A stretch of DNA of 64,000 bases from Clostridia bacterium (lineage in GTDB: Bacteria > Bacillota > Peptococcia > DRI-13 > SM3-B62). Below, one piece after another: positions 34,876-43,673 of the stretch (positions are counted from its first letter, which is position 1; each line of letters begins with the position of its first letter). Under the pieces are notes generated by a model. It was given only the letters and a program-made list of their open reading frames with translations, was not told the DNA's origin and ran no database searches. The position numbers and the translations under genes were made by a program. The stretch is taken from NCBI GenBank assembly GCA_018433675.1, contig JAHDQS010000045.1, forward strand, positions 1 through 64,000. Direction: 5' to 3'.

Positions 34876-35703
34876 ATGATGTACCTTGGAGCTCATATCT
34901 CGATTGCAAAAGGACTATACAATGCGGTACAGACTTCCGTGGAGATGGGTGGCAACACCTTTCAATTTTTCACCAGAAATCCACGGGGCGGACGTGCTAA
35001 AAAATTGGATGAACAAGACATTCTAAAGGCTCAACAGTTGATGAAAGCAAATAATTTTGGCCCACTGGTTGCCCATTCCCCTTATACGTATAATCTGGCC
35101 TCAAAAAAACCCGAGGTAAGGGAGTTTTCGTTAAGGATGCTACGGGAGGATTTTCAAAGAGTAAAGACTGTGGGTGTACCATACATTGTTTTACACCCGG
35201 GCAGTCACGGCGGGCAAGGTGAGGAAATGGGGCTGGACCTTGTGGCGGCGGGTCTTAAGGATGTACTGGCAGAAATCCCGACAGAAACCTTTCTTTTGTT
35301 GGAGGGGATGGCAGGGTCGGGAACGGAGTTGGGATATACCATGAAACAACTGGGAAGCCTCATAACACAATGCGACAACCATCCACAGCTTGGGGTTTGC
35401 CTTGATAGCTGCCATTTGACCGGTGCCGGTTATGACTTGACTCGTTTAGACGAGCTTAAGGATGATATTGAAAAAGAAGTTGGATTTGATAGACTGAAGG
35501 TTTTTCATTTGAATGATTCGATACATCCGGTAGGATCGCGTCGTGATAGGCATGCTAAGCTTGGAGAAGGAGAACTTGGTTTAGACATAATTAAGAGCAT
35601 AATCTTTGATGAAGATCTCAGCAAGGCAGTATTTATCCTGGAAACACCTAACGATGAAGAGGGATATGCCCGGGAAATTGCTTTGATCAAAGAGTGGCAG
35701 TAA
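34876..35703 (+). CDS. nfo: Endonuclease IV (AP endonuclease)
   Basis: 275 residues. The start MMYLGAHISIAKGL, the FFTRNPRGG segment, VAHSPYTYNLAS, YIVLHPGSHGG, LLLEGMAGSG, GVCLDSCHLTGAGYD, KVFHLNDS and DRHAKLGEGELGL supply the three-zinc site of the family. It cleaves DNA at abasic sites. Same orientation as ogt, so probably the same transcript. A GAAGGGAG site precedes the ATG. Confidence 0.95.
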   Translation: MMYLGAHISIAKGLYNAVQTSVEMGGNTFQFFTRNPRGGRAKKLDEQDILKAQQLMKANNFGPLVAHSPYTYNLASKKPEVREFSLRMLREDFQRVKTVGVPYIVLHPGSHGGQGEEMGLDLVAAGLKDVLAEIPTETFLLLEGMAGSGTELGYTMKQLGSLITQCDNHPQLGVCLDSCHLTGAGYDLTRLDELKDDIEKEVGFDRLKVFHLNDSIHPVGSRRDRHAKLGEGELGLDIIKSIIFDEDLSKAVFILETPNDEEGYAREIALIKEWQ

Positions 35704-35739
35704 GACAATATTTATTAACACGTAATATTTATTAAAGTC

Positions 35740-35768
35740 TTGTTTTCAGTGAGTAATGTCGATATAAT
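35740..35768 (+). promoter_or_regulatory. Sigma-A promoter of the cobalamin riboswitch-cobT unit
   Basis: TTGTTT (35740) and TATAAT (35763) with a 17-bp spacer, immediately before the riboswitch. Confidence 0.7.
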
Positions 35769-35779
35769 AATGTCGTGAA

Positions 35780-35970
35780 GGTAAAACCTTATAAGGATTA
35801 GGTGCCCGTAAGGGAGAATAGGGAACGGGGTGCAAATCCCCGGCGGACCCGCCACTGTAACTGTGGAACCGACTGCGTGCGTGAAAGTGCAAAAAAGGCC
35901 ACCGTGTATAACGGGAAGGCCGCAGAAGGTAATGAAGCAGAGCCAGGAGACCTGCCTGATTTGGCTTAAA
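35780..35970 (+). ncRNA. Cobalamin (adenosylcobalamin) riboswitch
   Basis: The typical elements follow in order: AGGTGCCC and AAGGGAGAATAGGGAAC near the start, GGTGCAAATCCCCGGCGGACC, the B12 box CCGCCACTGTAAC (35849), and the closing AGCCAGGAGACCTGCC (35941). On binding B12 it should favour the terminator at 35990 and so switch off cobT. Confidence 0.95.
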
Positions 35971-35989
35971 CGGGATGGATGAAGGTAAA

Positions 35990-36020
35990 GTCCACGGTTG
36001 TTTGACTGTGGGCCTTTTTT
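35990..36020 (+). terminator. Riboswitch-controlled terminator
   Basis: GTCCACGGT and ACTGTGGGC pair with two wobble pairs, followed by seven T. It lies between the riboswitch and cobT. Confidence 0.85.
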
Positions 36021-36056
36021 GCGTCATAAATGTTTATTAAGAGGAGGAGAGGGAAA

Positions 36057-37118
36057 ATGACAACAAAAAAAACCGGAGTTCTTTTAAGGGAAACCCTGCA
36101 AGAAATCAGGCCACTTGATGAGAAGGCAATGCAAAAAGCTCAAGAAAGGCAGGAAGGTCTTCTGAAACCGCCCGGCAGTCTGGGAAAGCTGGAAGAAATT
36201 TCTGTCAGGTTAGCCGGGATATATGGGGAGTTCAGACCGCAGATACGGGAAAAGGCTATTGTGATGATGGCTGCGGATAACGGCGTGTATGAAGAGGGTT
36301 TTAACGGCTATGCTCAGGAGTTTACCGGAGCCATTGCGGAAATGGCAGGACCGGGAATGATTGGGATATCAGTGCTGGCAAAACACGCCCAAAGCAGATT
36401 AGCAGTTGTCGATGTAGGGATCAAGGATGAGGTGGCCGGAGAGCATATTATACCCAGGAAAATAAGGAAAGGGACGGCTAATATCACCAAGGGTCCCGCT
36501 ATGAGCAGAGAAGAGGCGGAAAAAGCCGTGGAGGTAGGAATAGAGATTGCAGCTGGCTTGATTAAGGAAGGGGTAGGTGTATTGGGTATGGGAGAAGTAG
36601 GTATCTGCAATACCACCACTGCCGCAGCAGTCGCTTCCGCTTTGACCGGCGAAAACCCTGAAAACATTACAGGAATAGGAACCGGCGGAGACGAAAAAGC
36701 TTTGGCCTTGAAGATCGGAGCAATAAAGAGTGCCTTGGCGGTCAATTCTCCTGATCCCCAGGATCCCATAGATGTGCTGGCAAAAGTAGGGGGGCTGGAT
36801 ATCGCCGGTATGACCGGATGTTGTCTGGCTGCCGCTCGATACAGGGTACCTATCGTTGTCGACGGGTTCATTGCGGGAGCTGCGGCACTGGCGGCTGTGA
36901 GGCTGAATCCGCTGGTAAGGGAATACATGCTACCCTCTCATGTTTCGGCGGAAAAGGGAGGCAGGTTTATTCTGGAGTGCCTAGGGATGGAGCCTATGCT
37001 TTGTATGGATATGCGTCTGGGTGAAGGAACAGGCGCAGCATTGGCTTTTAACTTGATCGATGCAGCCTGCAGGATTATTAATGAAATGGGTTCATTTGAT
37101 GATCTGAAGAAGGTTTAG
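36057..37118 (+). CDS. cobT: Nicotinate-nucleotide--dimethylbenzimidazole phosphoribosyltransferase
   Basis: 353 residues from the ATG at 36057 (GAGGAGGAGAGGG upstream). CobT signatures: KPPGSLGKLEEISVRLAGI, MMAADNGVYEEGFNGY, GEVGICNTTTAAAVASAL, GIGTGGDEKALALK and the C-terminal GEGTGAALAFNLIDAA with the catalytic Glu. It makes alpha-ribazole phosphate, the lower ligand part of cobalamin. A single B12 gene under a riboswitch suggests lower-ligand remodelling or salvage; other cob genes are not in the window. It ends 4 nt inside the convergent yitT gene. Confidence 0.95.
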   Translation: MTTKKTGVLLRETLQEIRPLDEKAMQKAQERQEGLLKPPGSLGKLEEISVRLAGIYGEFRPQIREKAIVMMAADNGVYEEGFNGYAQEFTGAIAEMAGPGMIGISVLAKHAQSRLAVVDVGIKDEVAGEHIIPRKIRKGTANITKGPAMSREEAEKAVEVGIEIAAGLIKEGVGVLGMGEVGICNTTTAAAVASALTGENPENITGIGTGGDEKALALKIGAIKSALAVNSPDPQDPIDVLAKVGGLDIAGMTGCCLAAARYRVPIVVDGFIAGAAALAAVRLNPLVREYMLPSHVSAEKGGRFILECLGMEPMLCMDMRLGEGTGAALAFNLIDAACRIINEMGSFDDLKKV

Positions 37119-37945
37119 AAAGGTCTTTTGAAGCCTTCTCCTAAGACTTCATGAACATTATTGACGATAACAAAAGCCTCGGAATCCAGGTCTTGAATGA
37201 TTTTTTTCAGACGCAAAAGCTGTCGTTTTCCCACGACAACATAGAGGATGTTTTTTTCGATGCCGGTATAGGCTCCGTAACCTGTGATAATGGTAGCTCC
37301 CCTTTGCAGTTCGGTGGTGATTTTTTGGGTCAGGGCGGCAGTGCATGTGCTGATGATAATGACACCCTTGGAATCCCGCAGACCCTCTATGACCAAATCC
37401 AATACATGACTGGAAACATAGAGTGCGACCAAGGAATATAAGGCTTTTTCCAAACCGAAGAGCATTGCTACCAAGGTAATGACACCCAGGTCGAAAAGGA
37501 GGAATACTTTACCAATAGTGGTGCCATACTTTTCGTGTATGAAGCGGGCGATAATGTCCAAACCACCGGTGGTGGCCCCATTGCGAAAAACTATGCCGAT
37601 ACCCAAACCTGAAAAGACACCGCCATAGAGGGCGGCCAGTAAAAGGTCGTTGGTAGGTAGCCCGTACCCGGCGGTTAAATCAACGGATATGGAAACAGCC
37701 AAGACACTCCAGAGGGTTTTAATAATAAAAGAACGTCCCCATTTGAATCCGCCCAAAAGAAGCAGAGGAATGTTCAGAGCCAGTAGAATAGCACCGACGG
37801 AGAAATCGGAAAGATAGTGGATTATTAAGGCTAGCCCCGTAAAGCCCCCTTCCGCCAAACCATTGGCGATGATGAAATAGTTGAGGCCGAAAGAGAAGAT
37901 GAAAGAGCCCAATAGTATACCAATAAATGGCAAGAGGATATGCAC
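37115..37945 (-). CDS. YitT family membrane protein (DUF2179 C-terminus)
   Basis: 276 residues with five to six N-terminal helices (LGSFIFSFGLNYFIIANGLA, EGGFTGLALIIHYLS, GGVFSGLGIGIVFRNGATTG) and a cytosolic DUF2179 domain (TTELQRGATIITGYGAYTGI, LKKIIQDLDSEAFVIVNNVH). This is the normal architecture of YitT/YvjA/YpjC proteins of Firmicutes, whose function is unsettled. Monocistronic and convergent with cobT. Confidence 0.9.
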   Translation of the reverse strand: MHILLPFIGILLGSFIFSFGLNYFIIANGLAEGGFTGLALIIHYLSDFSVGAILLALNIPLLLLGGFKWGRSFIIKTLWSVLAVSISVDLTAGYGLPTNDLLLAALYGGVFSGLGIGIVFRNGATTGGLDIIARFIHEKYGTTIGKVFLLFDLGVITLVAMLFGLEKALYSLVALYVSSHVLDLVIEGLRDSKGVIIISTCTAALTQKITTELQRGATIITGYGAYTGIEKNILYVVVGKRQLLRLKKIIQDLDSEAFVIVNNVHEVLGEGFKRPF

Positions 37946-38075
37946 TTGAAACCTCCGATCATATTCGTTCTGTTTCTAGTATACCTTAATTATTGCAGTC
38001 AGAACAGTTATGGCATATACTTTAAGTTGGTGTTTAACATATATCAGTAAAGAGAAAGCTAGAGGTGGAGGAGTT

Positions 38076-39374
38076 ATGTACTGGAACAAACCATATGAAT
38101 GCATGCCCCGGGAGCAGTTACAAACATTGCAGCTGAAACGTTTGCAGAAAATCGTGGAGAAGGTCTTTCATAATGTCCCTTTTTACCGCCAAAAACTTCA
38201 GGAAGTGGGTTTTGAGCTGGGGGACATCAAGACGCTTGCCGATATAAAAAAACTGCCCTTTACAACAAAACAGGATTTGCGGGATAACTATCCCTTTGGG
38301 ATGTTTTCCCTTCCCATGTCGGAAATAGTGAGGGTGCACGTTTCCTCCGGTACGACCGGTAAACCTACGGTTGTAGGGTATACCCGGGGAGACATCAATA
38401 ATTGGTCGGAGGTAATGGCACGTACCTTGACCTGCGGAGGTGCTACAAAGAATTCCATCGTACAGGTTGCTTTCGGTTACGGCTTGTTTACGGGCGGATT
38501 AGGCGCCCACTATGGTGCGGAGAAGATCGGTGCATCGGTAATACCCATCTCGGGAGGGAATACCAAAAGGCAGCTGATGCTCATGGAGGATTTCGGCACG
38601 ACTGTTTTAGCCTGCACACCATCTTATGCCATCTATTTGGCGGAGGCTGTGGAGGAAGCCGGCATCGACCTTAGTAAACTGAAATTAAAGCATGGCATTT
38701 TCGGTGCCGAGCCATGGTCGGAAAGAATGAGAATGGAGATAGAAAAGCGTCTGGGAATCAAAGCCATCGATATTTACGGGCTGTCTGAAGTCATCGGGCC
38801 GGGAGTGGCCAGTGAATGTCAGGAGCAGAATGGATTGCACGTCTTCGAAGATCACTTTATTCCGGAAATAATCGATCCGCAGACAGGAGATCCCATGCCC
38901 TGCGGTGAAAAAGGAGAGCTGGTATTTACTACCATAACAAAAGAAGGGATACCTGTTATCCGCTACAGGACGAGAGATATCTCGATTCTGAATGACGAAG
39001 AGTGTCCATGCGGCAGGACCCATATCAGGATGCATAAGGTTATGGGTAGGACCGACGATATGTTAATCATCAGGGGTGTCAATGTCTTCCCGTCGCAGAT
39101 CGAATCAGCACTCCTCGAGATTGGTGATACCCAGCCGCACTATTTATTGATTGTTGATAGAAAGGGCAGTATGGACGAACTGGAAATCCAAGTTGAAGTA
39201 TCCCGGGAAATGTTTTCCGATAAGGTAAAAGGCTTGGAGGGGCTTGAAGCGAAAATCAAGCATCAGATCGAGTCACAGTTGGGGCTGACGGCAAAGATCA
39301 AGCTTGTTGAACCCCATTCTATACCCCGCAGTGAAGGTAAAGCGGTTAGGGTTATTGATAAGAGAAAAATATAA
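38076..39374 (+). CDS. paaK: Phenylacetate--CoA ligase family protein
   Basis: 432 residues from the ATG at 38076 (GGTGGAGGAG upstream). PaaK-type AMP-forming ligase: [20 protein letters not shown], the P-loop [54 protein letters not shown] and the C-terminal [20 protein letters not shown]. It activates phenylacetate or related aryl acids with ATP and CoA. In anaerobes the pair with an ACT protein often goes with aromatic amino acid fermentation through indolepyruvate oxidoreductase, which is not present here. Confidence 0.92.
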   Translation: MYWNKPYECMPREQLQTLQLKRLQKIVEKVFHNVPFYRQKLQEVGFELGDIKTLADIKKLPFTTKQDLRDNYPFGMFSLPMSEIVRVHVSSGTTGKPTVVGYTRGDINNWSEVMARTLTCGGATKNSIVQVAFGYGLFTGGLGAHYGAEKIGASVIPISGGNTKRQLMLMEDFGTTVLACTPSYAIYLAEAVEEAGIDLSKLKLKHGIFGAEPWSERMRMEIEKRLGIKAIDIYGLSEVIGPGVASECQEQNGLHVFEDHFIPEIIDPQTGDPMPCGEKGELVFTTITKEGIPVIRYRTRDISILNDEECPCGRTHIRMHKVMGRTDDMLIIRGVNVFPSQIESALLEIGDTQPHYLLIVDRKGSMDELEIQVEVSREMFSDKVKGLEGLEAKIKHQIESQLGLTAKIKLVEPHSIPRSEGKAVRVIDKRKI

Positions 39375-39386
39375 GGAGGGGTTGTC

Positions 39387-39815
39387 ATGATTAAGCAGAT
39401 TTCTCTTTTTCTGGAGAACAAAAAAGGTCGGCTGGCTCATGTTTGCCGGGTTCTGGGGGATGCGGGGATTAATATCAGGGCACTGTCCCTGGCCGATACC
39501 GCTGATTTCGGAGTTTTACGTCTTATTGTTGATGACCCGGCTAGAACCAACTCAGTCTTGTCGGAAAATGGTTTTGTGGCAAGCATCACTGATGTAATGG
39601 CGATACAAGTTCCGGATGTACCGGGTGGATTAGCCGCTGCGCTGGAGAAAATGGACAAAGCCGGGTTGGATGTTGAATATATGTATGCCTTTATCGGCAC
39701 GGCTTCGCAGGATGCCCTTGTTATCATCAGGGTCGATAGCATTGAAGGTGCAGTCGAAATAATGGAAGGGTGCGGAATAAATGTACTTAAAGAGGAGCAG
39801 GTGTATTCCCTATGA
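39387..39815 (+). CDS. Tandem ACT-domain protein
   Basis: 142 residues with two ACT domains: KQISLFLENKKGRLAHVCRV to about 70, and MAIQVPDVPGGLAAALEKMD to the end. It lies 12 nt after the phenylacetate-CoA ligase gene, a pairing widely seen in anaerobes. It is thought to bind amino acids and modulate the ligase pathway. The end overlaps lgt by 4 nt. Confidence 0.88.
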   Translation: MIKQISLFLENKKGRLAHVCRVLGDAGINIRALSLADTADFGVLRLIVDDPARTNSVLSENGFVASITDVMAIQVPDVPGGLAAALEKMDKAGLDVEYMYAFIGTASQDALVIIRVDSIEGAVEIMEGCGINVLKEEQVYSL

Positions 39816-40561
39816 GTATTGATCCAATCGCCTTCACAATCGGCCCTTTATCTGTTACCTGGTACGGGATTTTAATTGCTTCTGCTGTTCTGATTGGGAT
39901 GTTTCTGGCCTTGCGTGAGGCGAAACGACAAGGAATCGACCCCGACACTTTCCTTAATATCCTTGTGGTATGCTTGCCCCTTGCCTTTGTGGGAGCAAGG
40001 GTATATTATGTCGTTTTCAACTGGGGATATTACAGTGAAAACCTCGCCGAAATCCCTGCCACGTGGCATGGTGGATTGGCGATACATGGGGGTTTGCTTT
40101 TTGCCTTTATCGGCGGGTACTTTATGTTTAAAAAGTATCGGCTTTCTTTCTGGCAAGGTGCCGATATAGCTGCGCCGAGTGTGGTGCTGGGACAAGCGAT
40201 CGGACGGTGGGGGAACCTTATCAATCAAGAGGCCTACGGCTATCCGGTAGATCCTGAAAAGATTCCTTGGGCCATGTACATTGACGGGGCTTATCGTCAT
40301 CCGACCTTCTTGTATGAATCCCTATGGAACGTGGCGGTATTTGCTTTTCTGTTGTGGCTTAGAAGAAAAAGGGGCTTGAAAAACGGCGATGTCTTTCTTT
40401 GCTACGTGCTCCTTTATTCGGTAGGCCGATTTATGATAGAGGGACTGCGTACGGACAGTCTGATGCTGACCCCTTCCCTGCGAGTGGCTCAGGTGGTTAG
40501 CTTCCTCGCTGTTGCGACAGCGACAGCGCTTCTCTATCTGAGGCATAAACAGAATTCTTAG
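39812..40561 (+). CDS. lgt: Prolipoprotein diacylglyceryl transferase
   Basis: 249 residues with seven membrane segments. The Lgt signature GRWGNLINQEAYG, the essential HGGLAIHGGLL and the C-terminal YSVGRFMIEGLRTDSLML are intact. It transfers diacylglycerol from phosphatidylglycerol to the lipobox cysteine of prelipoproteins, and would serve the lipoproteins encoded in this window (OpuAC, the NitT-type binding protein, CapA, GerMN protein). Confidence 0.95.
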   Translation: MSIDPIAFTIGPLSVTWYGILIASAVLIGMFLALREAKRQGIDPDTFLNILVVCLPLAFVGARVYYVVFNWGYYSENLAEIPATWHGGLAIHGGLLFAFIGGYFMFKKYRLSFWQGADIAAPSVVLGQAIGRWGNLINQEAYGYPVDPEKIPWAMYIDGAYRHPTFLYESLWNVAVFAFLLWLRRKRGLKNGDVFLCYVLLYSVGRFMIEGLRTDSLMLTPSLRVAQVVSFLAVATATALLYLRHKQNS

Positions 40562-40574
40562 CTTCAGATAAACA

Positions 40575-40605
40575 AAAAACCGGGGGCTGAGCCTCCGGTT
40601 TTTGT
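40575..40605 (+). terminator. Intrinsic terminator after lgt
   Basis: AAAAACCGGGGGC and GCCTCCGGTTTTT pair around TGA; typical stem plus T-run. Confidence 0.9.
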
Positions 40606-40664
40606 CATAAAACTAACCCTCTCCCGTATATTTATTAGTAATGAGTGGGAAGGGGGAAATGACA

Positions 40665-41264
40665 ATGAAAAAAACGCTTCTTATTGCGGTTGTTTTAATG
40701 CTGGTCATATTGATAACGGCAGGTTGTGGCTTAACCGATAAACTGAGTTCGCTAAAAGAAGGGTTTAACGAGGGAGAGGGGGTTTCTGTAGAAAATCAAA
40801 CTCCTACGGTGGTGATTGAAGGGTCTGAAACGAGTTCTGTTCTACAGGAAGAAACAAAAGCGGTTCTTCTCTACTTTGTAGATGCTACCGGCAATAAACT
40901 GGTGGCGGAGGAGAGAATGATTCCTAAGGTAGAGGGTATAGCCAGGGCTGCCATGAATGAACTAATCAAGGGCCCGGCATTGCTCGGACTGCAGTCGGTA
41001 ATACCGACCAGTACTGTTTTATTGGATATCAATGTACGTCCTGAAGGGTTGGCGATCGTGGATTTCAGTGCGGATCTGATTGAAGACATGCCAATCTCGG
41101 CCAATGCGGAAAAACTGGTCGTATATTCCATAGTCAACACCTTATGCCAGTTTCCTACCGTGGATCGTGTTGAAATGCGTGTTGACGGCAAACAGGTCGA
41201 TACCTTACTAGGCTTTGTGGATTTCGGAGAAGAAATAACCGCGAATGCTGATTTAACAGAATGA
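40665..41264 (+). CDS. GerMN domain lipoprotein (sporulation/germination type)
   Basis: 199 residues from the ATG at 40665 (AGGGGG eight bases upstream). Lipoprotein signal with lipobox LITAGC. After a Glu-rich linker the GerMN domain covers about 70-190 (AVLLYFVDATGNKLVAEERM, IARAAMNELIKGPALLGLQS, LAIVDFSADLIEDMPISANA, VYSIVNTLCQFPTVDRVEMR). In Bacillus GerM takes part in sporulation and connects septal proteins. It supports a spore-forming host. It converges with loaP, overlapping its end by 12 nt. Confidence 0.88.
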   Translation: MKKTLLIAVVLMLVILITAGCGLTDKLSSLKEGFNEGEGVSVENQTPTVVIEGSETSSVLQEETKAVLLYFVDATGNKLVAEERMIPKVEGIARAAMNELIKGPALLGLQSVIPTSTVLLDINVRPEGLAIVDFSADLIEDMPISANAEKLVVYSIVNTLCQFPTVDRVEMRVDGKQVDTLLGFVDFGEEITANADLTE

Positions 41265-41774
41265 ATCGTTGATTTTCATGATTATCTCTATGCCCACATC
41301 TATGGTTTTTGGTTCTCCCGCGACCTTTAATAATATCTTAGCCCTTTTCCTGCGGGAATCAACCTTTCTTATAAGTCCTTCCAAGCCCTGTAAAGGACCT
41401 GATTTAACCACAACTCGCGAATTAACGAGGTAGATGTTGGAAATATCGATCGTTTCCTTGTTCCCCATCAACCTGGTGATGGGGGCCATTTCCGCCGCGG
41501 TTACTCTGGAAAAGTGAGTTCCGCTGGAGAGGACCCTGTAATAACCGGGAATATTTTTCAGCCTGAAATAAAGGGAATTGTCCATTGTGGCGTTGATGAA
41601 CACGTAGCCGGGGAACAAAGCCTTGGTAATATACTCTGTTTTTCCATTTCGTCTTTCAGGAAGAAGCCTTTTGGGAACAAAAGGGGACAACGTGACCTCA
41701 TCGAAAAGGTAACGCAGGCTTTTTTGTACCATTTCTTCTTTTCCTGTTTGTACAAAGAGCACGTACCAGTCCAT
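41253..41774 (-). CDS. loaP: LoaP-type specialised NusG paralogue (processive antiterminator)
   Basis: 173 residues from the ATG at 41774 (GGAAGGTG upstream). NGN domain MDWYVLFVQTGKEEMVQKSL with FVPKRLLPERRNGKTEYITK and the conserved LFPGYVFINATMD, then a C-terminal KOW domain (VVVKSGPLQGLEGLIRKVDS, RRKRAKILLKVAGEP). In Bacillus velezensis LoaP binds a hairpin in the leader of long polyketide operons and prevents termination. Here it is encoded divergently from a giant PKS operon, next to a promoter and a leader hairpin. It is distinct from housekeeping NusG, which would sit near secE and rplK. Confidence 0.88.
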   Translation of the reverse strand: MDWYVLFVQTGKEEMVQKSLRYLFDEVTLSPFVPKRLLPERRNGKTEYITKALFPGYVFINATMDNSLYFRLKNIPGYYRVLSSGTHFSRVTAAEMAPITRLMGNKETIDISNIYLVNSRVVVKSGPLQGLEGLIRKVDSRRKRAKILLKVAGEPKTIDVGIEIIMKINDSFC

Positions 41775-41912
41775 CAGCTTCACCTTCCAAGTTGTGGATT
41801 TCCCCCTCCCGGGTGCTGATTACTACTGTGCAATTTAATATTATTCATAATTAGCGAGATAGTCAACGGAGAAAATGTCGAATAATGTAGAAATAATGTA
41901 AAATTAGAACTA

Positions 41913-41941
41913 TTGACACATTTATAGCGCACTAGTATAAT
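41913..41941 (+). promoter_or_regulatory. Consensus sigma-A promoter of the PKS/NRPS operon
   Basis: TTGACA (41913-41918), a 17-bp spacer and TATAAT (41936-41941): a perfect match at both boxes. Start expected near 41948. It faces away from loaP, with which it shares the 41775-42024 intergenic region. Confidence 0.9.
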
Positions 41942-41964
41942 CAAAATATCAAGAGAAACTTTTG

Positions 41965-42002
41965 GCGGCAAGCAATCGATGCTGAGGCACGTTGTTTGCC
42001 GC
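41965..42002 (+). promoter_or_regulatory. Leader RNA hairpin, candidate LoaP recognition element
   Basis: GCGGCAAGCAA (41965-41975) pairs with TTGTTTGCCGC (41992-42002), 11 bp with one G-U pair and a 16-nt loop, about 17 nt after the expected transcription start. There is no T-run, so it is not a terminator. Its place matches that of LoaP-binding hairpins in the leaders of other LoaP-controlled operons. Confidence 0.6.
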
Positions 42003-42024
42003 AACGCAACAGGGGCTACTTGCC

Positions 42025-42780
42025 GTGGCGCGAGTATACGTTATTTCCGACATTCATGTTGACTATCAGAAGAACCGGCTTTGGGTGGACAACCTGTCGC
42101 GGGTCGAATACAAAAAAGATGCCCTGATTCTGGCGGGGGACGTGACTGACGACCTGGATTTGTTAGAGAAGACGTTCAGGAAGCTTTGCAGTAGGTTTTA
42201 TCGCGTCCATTTCGTTCCCGGTAATCATGATTTATGGGTCAGGTCTTATCCTGGGATCGATTCTCTGGAAAAGCTGTGGTTGATCGGAGAGATTGCCGGG
42301 GCATGTGGTGTTTGCATGGAATCATGCGATTATGAAATTCTTTCTCTCATCCCCCTCTATGGGTGGTATGACTACAGCTTTGGACGTCCTGAAGAAACGA
42401 TGCTGCAAAGGTGGATGGATTATTACGCCTGTCGCTGGCCGGCGGAGTTTGATGAGGACGAAGTAACCAGACATTTTTTAGGATTAAATACCGAAAGGCT
42501 CGGTATAAGAAATAAGCATATTATAACCTTTTCTCACTTTGTGCCGCGCATTGATCTTTTGCCGGCATTTATTCCGGAAAAAAGAAGAGAAGTCTATCCG
42601 ATGCTGGGAAGTGTGTTGCTGGAACAGCAAATCAGAGCAGTAAAACCTGATCTCCACGTTTTCGGGCACAGCCATATTAATCTGGAGGTTGCCATTGACG
42701 GTATAACATATCTAAATAATGCCTTGGGATATCCGCATGAAACGTTGATCAGTGCACGCAAACTTCGGCGGGTTTTTTAG
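42025..42780 (+). CDS. Calcineurin-like metallophosphoesterase
   Basis: 251 residues from the GTG at 42025 (CAGGGG upstream). All five metallophosphoesterase motifs are present: VISDIHVDY, ILAGDVTDD, FVPGNHDLWVR, the SHFVPR region and VFGHSHINLEV. Such enzymes hydrolyse phosphomono- or diesters with two metal ions. First gene of the biosynthetic operon. It could remove phosphopantetheine from carrier proteins or a phosphate from a protected product, but neither is shown. Confidence 0.85.
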   Translation: MARVYVISDIHVDYQKNRLWVDNLSRVEYKKDALILAGDVTDDLDLLEKTFRKLCSRFYRVHFVPGNHDLWVRSYPGIDSLEKLWLIGEIAGACGVCMESCDYEILSLIPLYGWYDYSFGRPEETMLQRWMDYYACRWPAEFDEDEVTRHFLGLNTERLGIRNKHIITFSHFVPRIDLLPAFIPEKRREVYPMLGSVLLEQQIRAVKPDLHVFGHSHINLEVAIDGITYLNNALGYPHETLISARKLRRVF

Positions 42781-42826
42781 TTGTGGCATGACAAATAACA
42801 TGTTTTTGAAAAAGGGGAGAGGCGGT

Positions 42827-43609
42827 TTGACAGCAGACGATACTTCTTCGCTGATTCTGATAAACAGACTGATGATGAAGGAACAGGACGGGGGCAATGG
42901 CCCTTCTTTTTGTCTTGCATATTTGCCGAATACTTATGAATATGAAAGGTTGACGGAACATTTGCACCCCCAGGAGTTGAAATACTATGAAACTCTCAGA
43001 TACGAAAAGAGAAAAAAGAGTTATTTGGTGGGACGGTTTTGTGCGAAAATGTCTTTTGCAACGGTAAGCGGTGAGAACAAGCCGGAACAGATACTGATTA
43101 AAAAGGGGTTTTTTAACCACCCTGTTTTAATATATTCAGGAATAAAGGACAACCTTGAAATCGGGATTACCCATTGTGATAATCTAGGAGCCGCCGTTAC
43201 ATTTTACCAGGCTTATCCTTTCGGAGTAGATGTTGAAAGGGCAAGCCCGGACAGGGTATCCGTAATGGAAAGAATCATGACAAAAGGAGAAAAAGTATTG
43301 TGGGAGGGACTGGATATTTCTGCCGCAGTTGCTTTAACTGCATTTTGGACAGCTAAAGAGGCTCTTTCCAAGGTCTTGAAGACGGGAATGAATACACCTT
43401 TTCACGTTTTTGAGATAAGCAAAATTGAAGAGCAAGAGGGGTATTTTGTTAATCACTATAGGTATTTCAGCCAGTATTGCTGTTTTACCTTCAATTGGGG
43501 CGGTTATGTTCTTTCTTTGACCTGTCCCCAGGGAACGAAACTGTCGGAAGAGTTCATTCAGGATATACAAGGGGTTTCAGCAAGGTTGAAGCTGCTTGAT
43601 AACGATTGA
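42827..43609 (+). CDS. Sfp-type 4'-phosphopantetheinyl transferase
   Basis: About 260 residues; I take the TTG at 42827 behind GGGGAGAGG, with an ATG at 42788 as an alternative. The family motifs are ITHCDNLGAAVTF, FGVDVERA (Mg2+ site) and FWTAKEALSKVLKTGM. It attaches phosphopantetheine from CoA to the carrier proteins of the megasynthase. With about 50 extra residues at the front and the end it is somewhat longer than Sfp. Confidence 0.9.
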   Translation: MTADDTSSLILINRLMMKEQDGGNGPSFCLAYLPNTYEYERLTEHLHPQELKYYETLRYEKRKKSYLVGRFCAKMSFATVSGENKPEQILIKKGFFNHPVLIYSGIKDNLEIGITHCDNLGAAVTFYQAYPFGVDVERASPDRVSVMERIMTKGEKVLWEGLDISAAVALTAFWTAKEALSKVLKTGMNTPFHVFEISKIEEQEGYFVNHYRYFSQYCCFTFNWGGYVLSLTCPQGTKLSEEFIQDIQGVSARLKLLDND

Positions 43610-43673
43610 ACATTGTTTGATAGAATTTGACATTGCAGACAGTAGAGGCGGTAAAAAGAAAGGGGCTGGTAAA

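Noticed and set aside
36314-36928. 204-codon minus-strand frame inside cobT
   Set aside because: Shadow of cobT; low-complexity Ser/Pro/Ala composition and no start signals.
41992-42024. TTG start at 41992 for the metallophosphoesterase
   Set aside because: It would lie in the right arm of the leader hairpin and has no ribosome binding site; the GTG at 42025 follows CAGGGG and gives the normal family N-terminus.
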